Shown here: in pieces, positions 25,604 through 33,729 of the stretch
How the letters are laid out: the number at the start of each line of letters is the position of its first letter
How positions within the stretch are numbered: position 1 is the stretch's first letter
Assembly: GCF_017487345.1 (NCBI RefSeq)
Contig: NZ_CP062006.1
Location: forward strand, 1,308,001 to 1,372,000
Length of the DNA stretch: 64,000 nucleotides
Origin: Brevundimonas pondensis
Lineage (GTDB): Bacteria; Pseudomonadota; Alphaproteobacteria; Caulobacterales; Caulobacteraceae
Reading direction: 5' to 3'
The notes under the pieces: model-generated
The model's input: the letters and a program-made list of their open reading frames with translations, nothing else
Told to the model about the DNA's origin: nothing
Databases searched by the model: none
Program-made: the position numbers and the translations under genes

Positions 25604-27109
25604 TTAAGCGGTCACCAGCAGGGAAAGTTGCCCGCCCTTCGCATCACGGCCGCCCTCGGCGATTTCGCGGTCCAGCAGCCGGGTCGGATAGTCGCCCGTG
25701 AAATAGTGGTCCGTGAACTGCGGCTGGGCCGGATCGCGCGGCCCGGCGCCCATGGCGTCATAGAGGCCGTCGATGGACAGGAAGCCCAGGGAGTCGACCT
25801 CCAGGATGGCGCGCATCTCGTCCATCGTATGGGTCGCGGCCATCAGTTGCGTCCGCTCGGGCATGTCGATGCCGTAGAAGTCGGGGAAGAGGATCTGCGG
25901 GCTGGCCGAGCGCAGGTGAACCTCCTTGGCGCCCGCCGCGCGGACGGCGCGGACCAGCTTCAGCGAGGTGGTGCCGCGCACGATCGAGTCGTCGATCAGC
26001 ACGACGCGCTTGCCTTCCAGGGCCGAGCGGTTGGGGCTGTGCTTCATGCGCACGCCCTTCTGCCGGGCGCCCTGGCTGGGCTGGATGAAGGTGCGGCCCA
26101 GGTAGTGGCTGCGGATGATGCCCACTTCATAGGGGATGCCGCTTTCCTGAGCATAGCCGAGCGCGGCGGGAACGCCGGAATCCGGCACCGGCACCACGAT
26201 GTCGGCCTCGACCTCGAACTCACGCGCCAGACGACGGCCCATTTCCTTGCGGACGTTATAGACCGAGCGGCCGTTCACCACGCTGTCGGGGCGGGCGAAA
26301 TAGACATACTCGAACAGGCAGGGACGGGCGGCGCGGGCTGGGAAGGGCTTGATCGAGGTCAGGCCGTCCTCGTCGATCACGACCACTTCGCCGTGTTCGA
26401 TGTCGCGGATGAAGGTGGCGCCGATGGTGTCGAGCGCACAGGTCTCGGACGCCAGAACCCAGGCCTCGCCGACCTTGCCCAGGACCAGGGGGCGGATGCC
26501 CAGTGGGTCGCGGGCGCCGATCATCTTGTAGCGGGTCTGGGCCACCAGGGCGTAGCCGCCCTCGATCCGGCCCAGGGCGTCGATGAAGCGCTCGACGATC
26601 TTGGCCTTACGGCTGCGGGCGATCAGGTGAAGGATGGCCTCGGAGTCCGAGGTGGACTGGAAGATCGCGCCTTCCGAGACCAGTTGCGTATGCAGGTATT
26701 TGAAATTCGTCAGATTGCCGTTGTGGGCGATGGCGATGCCGCCCTGGTCCAGATCGGCGAACATCGGCTGGATGTTGCGCAGGAAGCTGCCGCCGGCGGT
26801 GGAGTAGCGGGTGTGGCCGACCGCGGCGCCGCCGGGCAGGCGGGTGGTCAATTCGGCGTTGCCGAAGGCCTCGCCGACGAGGCCCTGATGGCGCTCGGTG
26901 TAAAAGCGTTCGTCGCTGACGCTGGCGATGCCGCAGGCTTCCTGGCCGCGGTGCTGCAGGGCGTGCAGGCCCAGAGCCACGATAGAGGAGGCTTCGTTCT
27001 CGGGCGCGCCCCAGACGCCGCAGACGCCGCATTCCAGCCGCAGCTGGTCATCCTCCGGCTCGCGCCAGTGTTCGCGGTGAACGATGGGATCGGCGATATG
27101 GTGGCGCAT
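25604..27109 (-). CDS. purF: Amidophosphoribosyltransferase PurF
   Basis: This 501-residue enzyme makes 5-phosphoribosylamine from PRPP and glutamine, the first step of purine synthesis. Its N-terminal glutaminase domain starts after a propeptide at Cys27 in ECGVCGVWG, the predicted catalytic nucleophile, with RGQEACGIAS and HTRYSTAGG downstream. The PRPP-binding motif VVLIDDSIVRGTTS lies near 370. I chose the ATG at 27109 (MRHHIADP) because GGAG lies seven bases upstream; the longer frame to 27187 runs toward cvpA and has no site. It sits between cvpA and a VOC gene, the common cvpA-purF order. Confidence 0.97.
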   Translation of the reverse strand: MRHHIADPIVHREHWREPEDDQLRLECGVCGVWGAPENEASSIVALGLHALQHRGQEACGIASVSDERFYTERHQGLVGEAFGNAELTTRLPGGAAVGHTRYSTAGGSFLRNIQPMFADLDQGGIAIAHNGNLTNFKYLHTQLVSEGAIFQSTSDSEAILHLIARSRKAKIVERFIDALGRIEGGYALVAQTRYKMIGARDPLGIRPLVLGKVGEAWVLASETCALDTIGATFIRDIEHGEVVVIDEDGLTSIKPFPARAARPCLFEYVYFARPDSVVNGRSVYNVRKEMGRRLAREFEVEADIVVPVPDSGVPAALGYAQESGIPYEVGIIRSHYLGRTFIQPSQGARQKGVRMKHSPNRSALEGKRVVLIDDSIVRGTTSLKLVRAVRAAGAKEVHLRSASPQILFPDFYGIDMPERTQLMAATHTMDEMRAILEVDSLGFLSIDGLYDAMGAGPRDPAQPQFTDHYFTGDYPTRLLDREIAEGGRDAKGGQLSLLVTA

Positions 27110-27190
27110 CGTCAGGCTCCGATGACCGGGACAGGATAACTCAGGCGGCGGCGCCGCGCACGTAGTCCGCCATTGCGTCGAGGGCAAGGC

Positions 27191-27727
27191 TCATTGATCG
27201 GAAAACCCTTCGCGGACGGAAGAACCGACCACGGGCGTCAGGGCGTCGGCGCCCTTTCCAAGCGTCGGCAGGACGACCTGAATGGCCTTGGCCGAGCCTT
27301 CGCTGAGCGGCGACAGGGCCGCGCCGGTCAGCCAGCGCGGGGGATTGTCGGACATGACCCCCATGATGGTCAGGTGCACGGCGCCGATCAGAGCCAGGGC
27401 CCGCACGGCGCCCAGCGCCAGGCCGAAGACCTGATCGAAGGCGCCCAGGGCGTTGCCGCGCGCGCCCTTGGAAATGGCTGAGCCGAGGAAGCGCAGGCCG
27501 AAATAGAGAATCAAAAACGTCAGCCCCACGGCCAGCACCGACCCGGCCCAGTCAGGATCGACCAGCGACCGCCCGAACGGCGCGGTCCAGGGCAGGGTGA
27601 TCAGGGCCAGCAGTCCAGCCAGGAAGAAGCTGAAGAAGGCCGTCAGCTCGCGCACGCCGCCCCGGAACCAGCCGGCGGCGCCAGAGGCCAGAAGCACAAG
27701 GATGACGAAGACGTCGTAGCCGGTCAC
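27191..27727 (-). CDS. cvpA: CvpA-family membrane protein
   Basis: This 178-residue protein has four membrane segments, at about 5-23, 28-50, 66-86 and 103-123, beginning MTGYDVFVILVLLASGAAGWFRGGVREL. The GWFRGG turn after the first helix is characteristic of the CvpA family, named for colicin V production and later tied to envelope homeostasis. The C-terminal 55 residues are polar. It is directly upstream of purF, as in many Proteobacteria, and 34 bases downstream of radA. Confidence 0.93.
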   Translation of the reverse strand: MTGYDVFVILVLLASGAAGWFRGGVRELTAFFSFFLAGLLALITLPWTAPFGRSLVDPDWAGSVLAVGLTFLILYFGLRFLGSAISKGARGNALGAFDQVFGLALGAVRALALIGAVHLTIMGVMSDNPPRWLTGAALSPLSEGSAKAIQVVLPTLGKGADALTPVVGSSVREGFSDQ

Positions 27728-27761
27728 GCGCGCTGCAATCGCTGGAGAAGAAGACGCCGCC

Positions 27762-29135
27762 TCAATAGCGGTTTTGCGAGATTCGCTCGACCACCTCGGT
27801 TAGCAGGCCGGCGGCGGTGACGGCGACGTCGCCCTTCTTGACCTTGTCCTTGGCCTGGGATGGGGCGAGGGCGCGGTCGAAGCCGAGCTTCTTCGCTTCT
27901 CTCAGCCGGGCTTCAGCGCGATTGACGGCGCGAACCTCGCCCGACAGGCCGATTTCGCCGAAGACGACGCAACCTTGCGGCAGGGGCTTGTCCAGCGCGG
28001 ATGAAATCAGGGCGGCGGCGGCGGCCAGGTCGGCGGCGGGCTCGTTGATCCGCAGACCTCCGGCCACGTTCAGATAGACGTCCTTGTCCCCGAACCCCAG
28101 GCCGCAGCGCGCCTCCAGCACGGCCAGCAGCATGGCCAGGCGGCCGTTGTCCCAGCCCACGACCGCCCGTCTGGGCGTGCCGTATGCGGATGGGGCGACC
28201 AGGGCCTGAATCTCCACCAGCACCGGGCGACTGCCCTCGATGCCCGCAAAGACGGCGGCGCCCGGCGCCCGGTCCTTGCCTTCGCCCAGGAACAGAGCGG
28301 AGGGATTGGTGACTTCGCGCAGGCCGACGTCGCTCATCTCGAAGACGCCGATCTCGTCGGTGGCGCCGAAGCGGTTCTTGCCCGCACGCAGGATGCGGAA
28401 GGGATAGCCGCGCTCGCCCTCGAAGCTGAGGACGGCGTCGACCATGTGCTCGACCACGCGCGGCCCGGCGATCTGGCCGTCCTTGGTGACGTGGCCGACC
28501 AGGACGATGGCCGGGCCGCCGTCCTTGGCCAGTCGCACCAGTTCGGCGGCGCAGGCCCGGACCTGGGTGACGGAGCCGGGGCCGGCCTCGTGGGCGTCGG
28601 ACCACAGGGTCTGGATGGAATCGATGATGACGATGTCGAACCTGTCGCGCTTCAGCGTCGTCAGGATTTCGCGCAGGGCCGTCGCGGACGCCAATGACAC
28701 GGCGGCGTCGGCCACCCCCATGCGCTTGGCGCGGGCGCGGATCTGCTCGATGGCCTCTTCGCCCGAGATATAGGCCACGCGGGCGCCGTTGCGGGCCGCC
28801 TTGGCCGTGACCTCCAGCAGCAGGGTCGACTTGCCCACGCCGGGGTCGCCGCCCAGCAGGATGGCCGAGCCCGGCACCACGCCGCCGCCGCAGACCCGGT
28901 CGAACTCGGTCACGCCGGTGACAATGCGCGGCGGCTCGGGCGTGTCGGACTGCAGGGTCTCGAACTGCAGGCCGCGTCCGCGCGCGGTCGAGGCGGGCTT
29001 CATCGCGCCGGGCGGGGCCGACTTGGACTCCTCGGCCAGACAGTTCCACTCGCCGCAGGCCGAGCATTGGCCCGCCCATTTCGAATGAACCGCCCCGCAG
29101 GACTGACAGACATAGAGAAGGGTGTCGCGCGCCAT
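27762..29135 (-). CDS. radA: DNA repair protein RadA
   Basis: This 457-residue RecA-like ATPase aids branch migration during recombination. The N-terminal zinc finger has Cys10, Cys13, Cys24 and Cys27 (CQSCGAVHSKWAGQCSACG). The Walker A motif GGDPGVGKST is near 100, the family-specific KNRFG motif near 252, and the C-terminal Lon-like domain carries GLSGEVRAV. Length and order are typical. It heads the minus-strand run that continues with cvpA and purF and is divergent from the Yip1-like gene. Confidence 0.97.
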   Translation of the reverse strand: MARDTLLYVCQSCGAVHSKWAGQCSACGEWNCLAEESKSAPPGAMKPASTARGRGLQFETLQSDTPEPPRIVTGVTEFDRVCGGGVVPGSAILLGGDPGVGKSTLLLEVTAKAARNGARVAYISGEEAIEQIRARAKRMGVADAAVSLASATALREILTTLKRDRFDIVIIDSIQTLWSDAHEAGPGSVTQVRACAAELVRLAKDGGPAIVLVGHVTKDGQIAGPRVVEHMVDAVLSFEGERGYPFRILRAGKNRFGATDEIGVFEMSDVGLREVTNPSALFLGEGKDRAPGAAVFAGIEGSRPVLVEIQALVAPSAYGTPRRAVVGWDNGRLAMLLAVLEARCGLGFGDKDVYLNVAGGLRINEPAADLAAAAALISSALDKPLPQGCVVFGEIGLSGEVRAVNRAEARLREAKKLGFDRALAPSQAKDKVKKGDVAVTAAGLLTEVVERISQNRY

Positions 29136-29296
29136 GACCCTGACCTAGCAGGAATCGCGGCGCGGGCGAGGGAGGATGCGCAGGCGTGCGACCGGTTTTG
29201 ACGCAAGACGACGCGCGCGGGTTGCATTGAGCCTCATATGCCCGTCATCCTGCCAGGCTATAGCGTCGTTACGACTCAACCCCCGCCGAGGCCTCT

Positions 29297-29938
29297 ATGA
29301 ACGCTCCGAACCCGCCCGCCATTGATCCGGGCCTTGTCGCCCGCGTGCAGAACCTGCTGATGCGGCCCAAGCTGGAGTGGCCGGTCATCGACGCCGAATA
29401 CGCCACGACGCGCAGCCTGTTTGCTCGCTACGCCATGATCCTGGCGGCGATCGGCCCGGTCGCCAGCCTGATTGGCGGCCAGCTGTTCCCGATCCACATC
29501 TTCGGTTCGGTGATGCGCACCCCGATGATCGGCGGCCTGCTGGGCGCCATCGTCACCTGGGGTCTGTCGCTGCTGTCGGTCTTCGTGCTGGGCCTGATCA
29601 TCGACGCCCTGGCGCCGACCTTCAACGGCGCCAAGGACAAGGTGCAGTCGATGAAGGTGGCCGTCTATTCGATGACGGCGGCCTGGGTCGCGTCGATCTT
29701 CAACCTCTTCCCGGCCCTGGCCTGGTTGGGCGGGCTGCTGGGCCTCTACGGCTTCTATCTGCTCTATCTCGGCCTGCCGGTCGTGATGAAGGCGCCGCAG
29801 GACAAGGCCCTGGGTTATACGGCCGTCGTCGTCGTCTCGGCGATCGTGCTGTGGATGGTGGTCGGCGCCATCGCCGCGGGCGTAGTCGCCAGCTTCGTGG
29901 TCGGTACGGTCGGCCTGGGCGCCCTGGCCCTCAGCTGA
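29297..29938 (+). CDS. Yip1-family membrane protein
   Basis: This 213-residue protein has a soluble N-terminus (NPPAIDPGLVARVQNLLMRPKLEWP) and five predicted membrane segments, at about 46-66, 78-104, 126-145, 148-165 and 178-205. The LMRPKLEWPVID motif before the first helix is typical of bacterial Yip1/DUF1282 proteins. Function in bacteria is not established. The start is preceded by GAGG. It ends four bases before the stop of the convergent alanine racemase gene. Confidence 0.88.
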   Translation: MNAPNPPAIDPGLVARVQNLLMRPKLEWPVIDAEYATTRSLFARYAMILAAIGPVASLIGGQLFPIHIFGSVMRTPMIGGLLGAIVTWGLSLLSVFVLGLIIDALAPTFNGAKDKVQSMKVAVYSMTAAWVASIFNLFPALAWLGGLLGLYGFYLLYLGLPVVMKAPQDKALGYTAVVVVSAIVLWMVVGAIAAGVVASFVVGTVGLGALALS

Positions 29939-29942
29939 CCCC

Positions 29943-30980
29943 TCAACCGACGTAAAGGCGCGGCACGCGCGGCGTGATCGAGGTCAGCATCTCGTAGCTG
30001 ATGGTTCCCGCCGCCGTCGCCGCGTCGTCCACCAGACGATTGGCGCCGAAGATCTCGACCGTGTCGCCGGCCGCCACGTCCAGGCCGGTGACGTCCACCG
30101 CCAGCACGTCCATCGACACGCGACCGATGATGGGGCGAAGCTCGCCCTCCACCCAGACCTGACCGCGCGGGCTGTTGGCGCGCATCACGCCGTCGGCATA
30201 GCCGGTCCCGCAGGTCGCCACGCGGATCGGCGCCTCGGCGCGATAGCCTTGAGAATAGCCGACGGTCTCGCCCGCCGGCACGTCGCGCACCTGCATGATC
30301 TGGGCGTTCAGGGTGGCCACCGGCGCAATGCGGTCGTCCGGCTTGCCCTCGGGACCGCCACCGAACAGGCAGATGCCGGGACGCGCCACGTCAAAGGCGA
30401 AGCCCGGTCCCAGGAAGCAACCGCCCGAGTTGGCGAAGGACCGCGTCACGCCTGGATAGCGCGTGACCGCCGCCGCATAGGCGTCGCGCTGGATGCGGTT
30501 CAGCGGATGGGCGGGTTCGTCGGCGCAGGCCAGGTGGGTCATCACCAGCTCCAGCCCTGCGAACGGCTCGGGCGCGTCCTCGACGCGGAAGCCCAGCCGG
30601 TTCATGCCGGTGTCCAGTTGCAGGCCGCAGGCGCCGCCGCCCGCCGCCGTCCAGGCCGCGATCTGAGCCGGCTGGTTCAGCACGGGGCGCAGGTTCGTCG
30701 CCTTGATCATGGCCGCTGACGATCCGTGGCAGCCGTCCAGTACATAGATGACCGGCTCAGGCCCGATGGCGTCACGCAACAGCACGCCTTCGGTCGCCCG
30801 CGCCACGAAGAAGGTCCGCGCGCCCTCGGCCATCAGCCGCCTAGCCACCGCACCAGCCCCCAGGCCGTAGCCGTCGGCCTTGACGACCGGATTGACCGGC
30901 ACGCCGATCAGGCCCTGCAGGGTGTGGAAATTGCGCGCAAGGGCGCCGAGATCGACGGTGAGGGAGGCGGGGAGGGACAT
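29943..30980 (-). CDS. alr: Alanine racemase
   Basis: This 345-residue PLP enzyme interconverts L- and D-alanine for peptidoglycan synthesis. Lys34 in VVKADGYGLGAGAV forms the Schiff base with PLP. The second catalytic base, a Tyr, is in GTGYADGVMR, and the C-terminal beta domain includes IIGRVSMDVLAVDV. I chose the ATG at 30980 (MSLPASLTVDLGALARN) because it follows GGGCTTC-type weak spacing but matches family starts; the frame continues open to 31202 across the end of dnaB without coding character. It lies 50 bases downstream of dnaB on the same strand. Confidence 0.96.
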   Translation of the reverse strand: MSLPASLTVDLGALARNFHTLQGLIGVPVNPVVKADGYGLGAGAVARRLMAEGARTFFVARATEGVLLRDAIGPEPVIYVLDGCHGSSAAMIKATNLRPVLNQPAQIAAWTAAGGGACGLQLDTGMNRLGFRVEDAPEPFAGLELVMTHLACADEPAHPLNRIQRDAYAAAVTRYPGVTRSFANSGGCFLGPGFAFDVARPGICLFGGGPEGKPDDRIAPVATLNAQIMQVRDVPAGETVGYSQGYRAEAPIRVATCGTGYADGVMRANSPRGQVWVEGELRPIIGRVSMDVLAVDVTGLDVAAGDTVEIFGANRLVDDAATAAGTISYEMLTSITPRVPRLYVG

Positions 30981-31030
30981 GAAGCCCTTATGCCGCAAGA
31001 TTTGTGCGGCGCCACGACCTTTGGGGCGAA

Positions 31031-32530
31031 TTACTCGGGAATATCCGCATAGGCGCCGCCGTAGCGACCGTCGTGGGCCAGGTTGCCAAATCGAACGGTG
31101 TCGGCGTCGAAGGCCAGCTTGACGATGCCGATGGGGCCGTGACGCTGCTTGCCGATGACGACCTCGGCCTGACCCTGCAGCCGGTCCATGTCCTGCTGCC
31201 ATTGCAGGTGTTCTTCGGACCCTTCCCGCGGCTCGGCACGGCCCAGGTAGTAGCTCTCGCGGTAGACGAACATGACGCAGTCGGCGTCCTGCTCGATCGA
31301 GCCGGATTCCCGCAGGTCGGAGAGCTGGGGCCGTTTGTCCTCGCGTTGCTCGACCTGACGCGACAGCTGCGACAGGGCGATGATCGGCACGCCCAGTTCC
31401 TTGGCCAGGGCCTTCAGGCCGCCGGTGATCTCGGACACTTCCTGGACGCGGTTCTTTTGACCGCCGCCTTCGCCTACGGTCACCAACTGCAGGTAGTCGA
31501 CGATGATCAGGTCCAGGCCATGCTCCATCCGCTTCAGGCGTCGCGCACGCGCCGCCAGCTTGGAGATGGAGATGCCGCCGGTGGCGTCGATATAAAGCGG
31601 GCTTTCGCCGATCTCCACCGCCGCGTCCCGCAGCTTGCCGAAGTCAGAGGCGTCGATCTCGCCCTTGCGCAGCTTGTCCGAGGATACGCCCGATGCGTCG
31701 GCCAGAATACGCATGGCCAGCTGTTCGGCGCTCATTTCCAGCGAGTAGAAGGCAACCACCCCGCCGTTGACCGTCTTGCGGCCCTCCGGCGTCGGCTCCC
31801 ACTGATAGGCGCGGGCCACGTTGAAGGCCATGTTGGTGGCGAGCGCGGTCTTACCCATCGACGGGCGGCCCGCGAGGATCAGCAGGTCAGACGGGTGCAG
31901 GCCGCCCAGCTTGCGGTCCAGGTCGATCAGGCCAGTGGCCAGGCCGGCCAGCTTGCCTTCGCGCTGATAGGCTTCGCCTGCCATTTCGACGGCGCCGGCC
32001 AGGGCGGTCGAGAAGTTGACGAAGCCCGACGAGGGCTTGCCCGTCTCGGCCAGGGAATAGAGGGTCTGCTCGGCCTGTTCGATCTGTTCGTCGGCGGGCG
32101 TCTCGGGGTTGGGCGCCTCCTTGATCATCTCGCCGCCGATGCGGATCAGGTCGCGACGCAGGGCCAGGTCGTAGATGACGCGGGCATAGTCGGGCGCATT
32201 GGCCGCCGGCGGCGCCCGATCCACCAGATCGGCCAGGTAGCGCAGGCCGCCGAACTCGTGAAAGGCCGGGTCCTGCTTGAAGCGCTCCATCAGGATCGTC
32301 GGCTCGGCCAGCAGGCCCTGACGGATGTGGTCCTCGATCGCCTCGAACAGCCGCTGGTGGAAAGGCTCGTACATATGCGTGCCGCGCAGACGGTCGCTCA
32401 GTCGCTCGAACACGGCGTTGTCGAACATCAGCGAGCCCAGCAGCGCCTGCTCCGCCTCAAGGTTATGGGGCATGGACGAGACGGAGACCTGGTCGGTGTT
32501 TCCGTAGGGCATGGGAGCGAAGGCGTTCAT
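31031..32530 (-). CDS. dnaB: Replicative DNA helicase DnaB
   Basis: This 499-residue hexameric helicase unwinds DNA at the replication fork. The N-terminal primase-interaction domain spans about 20-125 (NLEAEQALLGSLMFDN). The RecA-like domain has Walker A GRPSMGKTAL near 220, Walker B LIIVDYLQLV and the arginine-finger region near the C-terminus. No intein interrupts the ATPase motif, a common insertion site. The gene precedes alr on the minus strand. Confidence 0.97.
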   Translation of the reverse strand: MNAFAPMPYGNTDQVSVSSMPHNLEAEQALLGSLMFDNAVFERLSDRLRGTHMYEPFHQRLFEAIEDHIRQGLLAEPTILMERFKQDPAFHEFGGLRYLADLVDRAPPAANAPDYARVIYDLALRRDLIRIGGEMIKEAPNPETPADEQIEQAEQTLYSLAETGKPSSGFVNFSTALAGAVEMAGEAYQREGKLAGLATGLIDLDRKLGGLHPSDLLILAGRPSMGKTALATNMAFNVARAYQWEPTPEGRKTVNGGVVAFYSLEMSAEQLAMRILADASGVSSDKLRKGEIDASDFGKLRDAAVEIGESPLYIDATGGISISKLAARARRLKRMEHGLDLIIVDYLQLVTVGEGGGQKNRVQEVSEITGGLKALAKELGVPIIALSQLSRQVEQREDKRPQLSDLRESGSIEQDADCVMFVYRESYYLGRAEPREGSEEHLQWQQDMDRLQGQAEVVIGKQRHGPIGIVKLAFDADTVRFGNLAHDGRYGGAYADIPE

Positions 32531-32653
32531 GAGAGTTGCATAGACCTAAGCGAGGCCTGCGTCAGATGCGGGCGCCGCCTTGGTCGTGGACCATCAATGA
32601 GCGTCTGTGGACGGTCCCGAAAACCCCTGTCAGATCAGTGAGGCGGAGCGCGA

Positions 32654-33019
32654 TCAGTCAGGGCAGGGATGCTCCGCCGCCATCCACTCGCGAACGGCCT
32701 GGGTCACGCTGATGCTGCGTCGGGCCGGCGGGATGGCGTTGAAACGGGCCAGAAGGGCGTCTGCGGACAGGCTGACCTTCTCGGGCATGCAGGTGGCGGG
32801 GCGGCGGCCGGCTGTCCGCGCGGCGTCCTGTTCGCCGCGAACGGCAGAGAAGGCCTGCTGGACTTCATTCATCAGGCGTCGCGTGTCCGACCGCAGCAGG
32901 GCGGTCGGATTGCGCGGGATACGGCTGGCCGAGGTCAGGAACTCCTGAACCGTCATGGCGCTGGCGCCGCTTGCCCAGAGGCTGGCGACAGCAGCGAGGA
33001 TGAGCGTGACCTTCTTCAT
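32654..33019 (-). CDS. Hypothetical secreted protein
   Basis: This 121-residue protein has a Sec signal peptide (MKKVTLILAAVASLWASGASA, cleavage before MTVQ). The mature part is mostly helical (TVQEFLTSASRIPRNP, SDTRRLMNEVQQAFSAVRGE) with two Cys residues (TCMP and HPCPD). The size and helix-with-two-Cys layout recall Rap1a/Tai-type immunity proteins, but I cannot establish this and no toxin gene is visible nearby. I chose the ATG at 33019 for its signal peptide and GGAGGG upstream. Confidence 0.75.
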   Translation of the reverse strand: MKKVTLILAAVASLWASGASAMTVQEFLTSASRIPRNPTALLRSDTRRLMNEVQQAFSAVRGEQDAARTAGRRPATCMPEKVSLSADALLARFNAIPPARRSISVTQAVREWMAAEHPCPD

Positions 33020-33084
33020 GCGGACCCCCTCCGATTGGAACGGCCCAGCTTGTTGCTCTTGCGATGAATGCTCGATGAACGCTG

Positions 33085-33729
33085 TCAGGTCTCCAGCGGG
33101 ACGGTCGGCAAGGTGTTGGGATGGACCCGCTCGATGTCGCCGCCCGCCGCCTTGGCGGAGCGCGCCATGCGGAAGGCGTTCACCGGCTGGGTCTCGCCGA
33201 TCCACAGGGCGTTTATCAGGTGGTCGGCGTAGGGATCGTCGGTGTTCGGGTGGATCAGGATCTTCAACCCCAGGTGATTGAGCATCAGCCAGGGGATGAC
33301 GGTCGGGACCTGCTCGTTGGCGAAGCCGAAGTAGAAGGAGGGCGTGGTGTGGGGGCCGCGCGGCCCCTCGTTCCACTCACCCAGTTCGACCTTGAAGCGA
33401 TGGATGACCCAGTCGCGCAGTTGCGCCGCGCGATAGGCCGTGTCCTCGTTGAAATAGATGTGCGCGTGATAGCTGCTGATCTCGGTGTAGGCGCGCGGCG
33501 CAGGCGGCAGGTCAATACCGCGTGGCAACGGCTCGGGCGGACCCTTCGGATTGGCGCCCCAGGGGCTGAGGGTGCTCTCGTCGCCCACTTGAACCGCGGC
33601 TTCGGCCGGACGGGACGCAGCGACCGCGGCGGTCGCCGCCGCAGCCGCTGCGCCGCCCCCGACCAGCAGAGCCCGGCGCGAAGCGGAGGGGAGAGCTCCC
33701 TCGCGCCCGGTCTCTGCTGTCGTCACCAC
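33085..33729 (-). CDS. Tat-exported DOPA 4,5-dioxygenase-like protein
   Basis: This 214-residue protein has an N-terminal twin-arginine signal (SASRRALLVGGGAAAAAATA, Arg18-Arg19). From about residue 80 it matches the DOPA 4,5-dioxygenase family: SSYHAHIYFNEDT supplies His residues for the metal site and LNHLGLKILIHPNTDDPYAD the others. Members cleave catechol rings of DOPA-like compounds and are usually short cytoplasmic proteins, so export is unusual. It begins with GTG and overlaps the end of the upstream TonB-dependent receptor gene by seven bases, so the two are translationally coupled. The likely substrate is an imported or periplasmic catechol, which is an inference. Confidence 0.85.
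   Translation of the reverse strand: MVTTAETGREGALPSASRRALLVGGGAAAAAATAAVAASRPAEAAVQVGDESTLSPWGANPKGPPEPLPRGIDLPPAPRAYTEISSYHAHIYFNEDTAYRAAQLRDWVIHRFKVELGEWNEGPRGPHTTPSFYFGFANEQVPTVIPWLMLNHLGLKILIHPNTDDPYADHLINALWIGETQPVNAFRMARSAKAAGGDIERVHPNTLPTVPLET

Noticed and set aside
32654..33019. Toxin-immunity protein (Rap1a/Tai type) and an associated type VI effector
   Set aside because: Only a general size and helix/Cys layout resemblance; no effector or secretion gene lies next to it.
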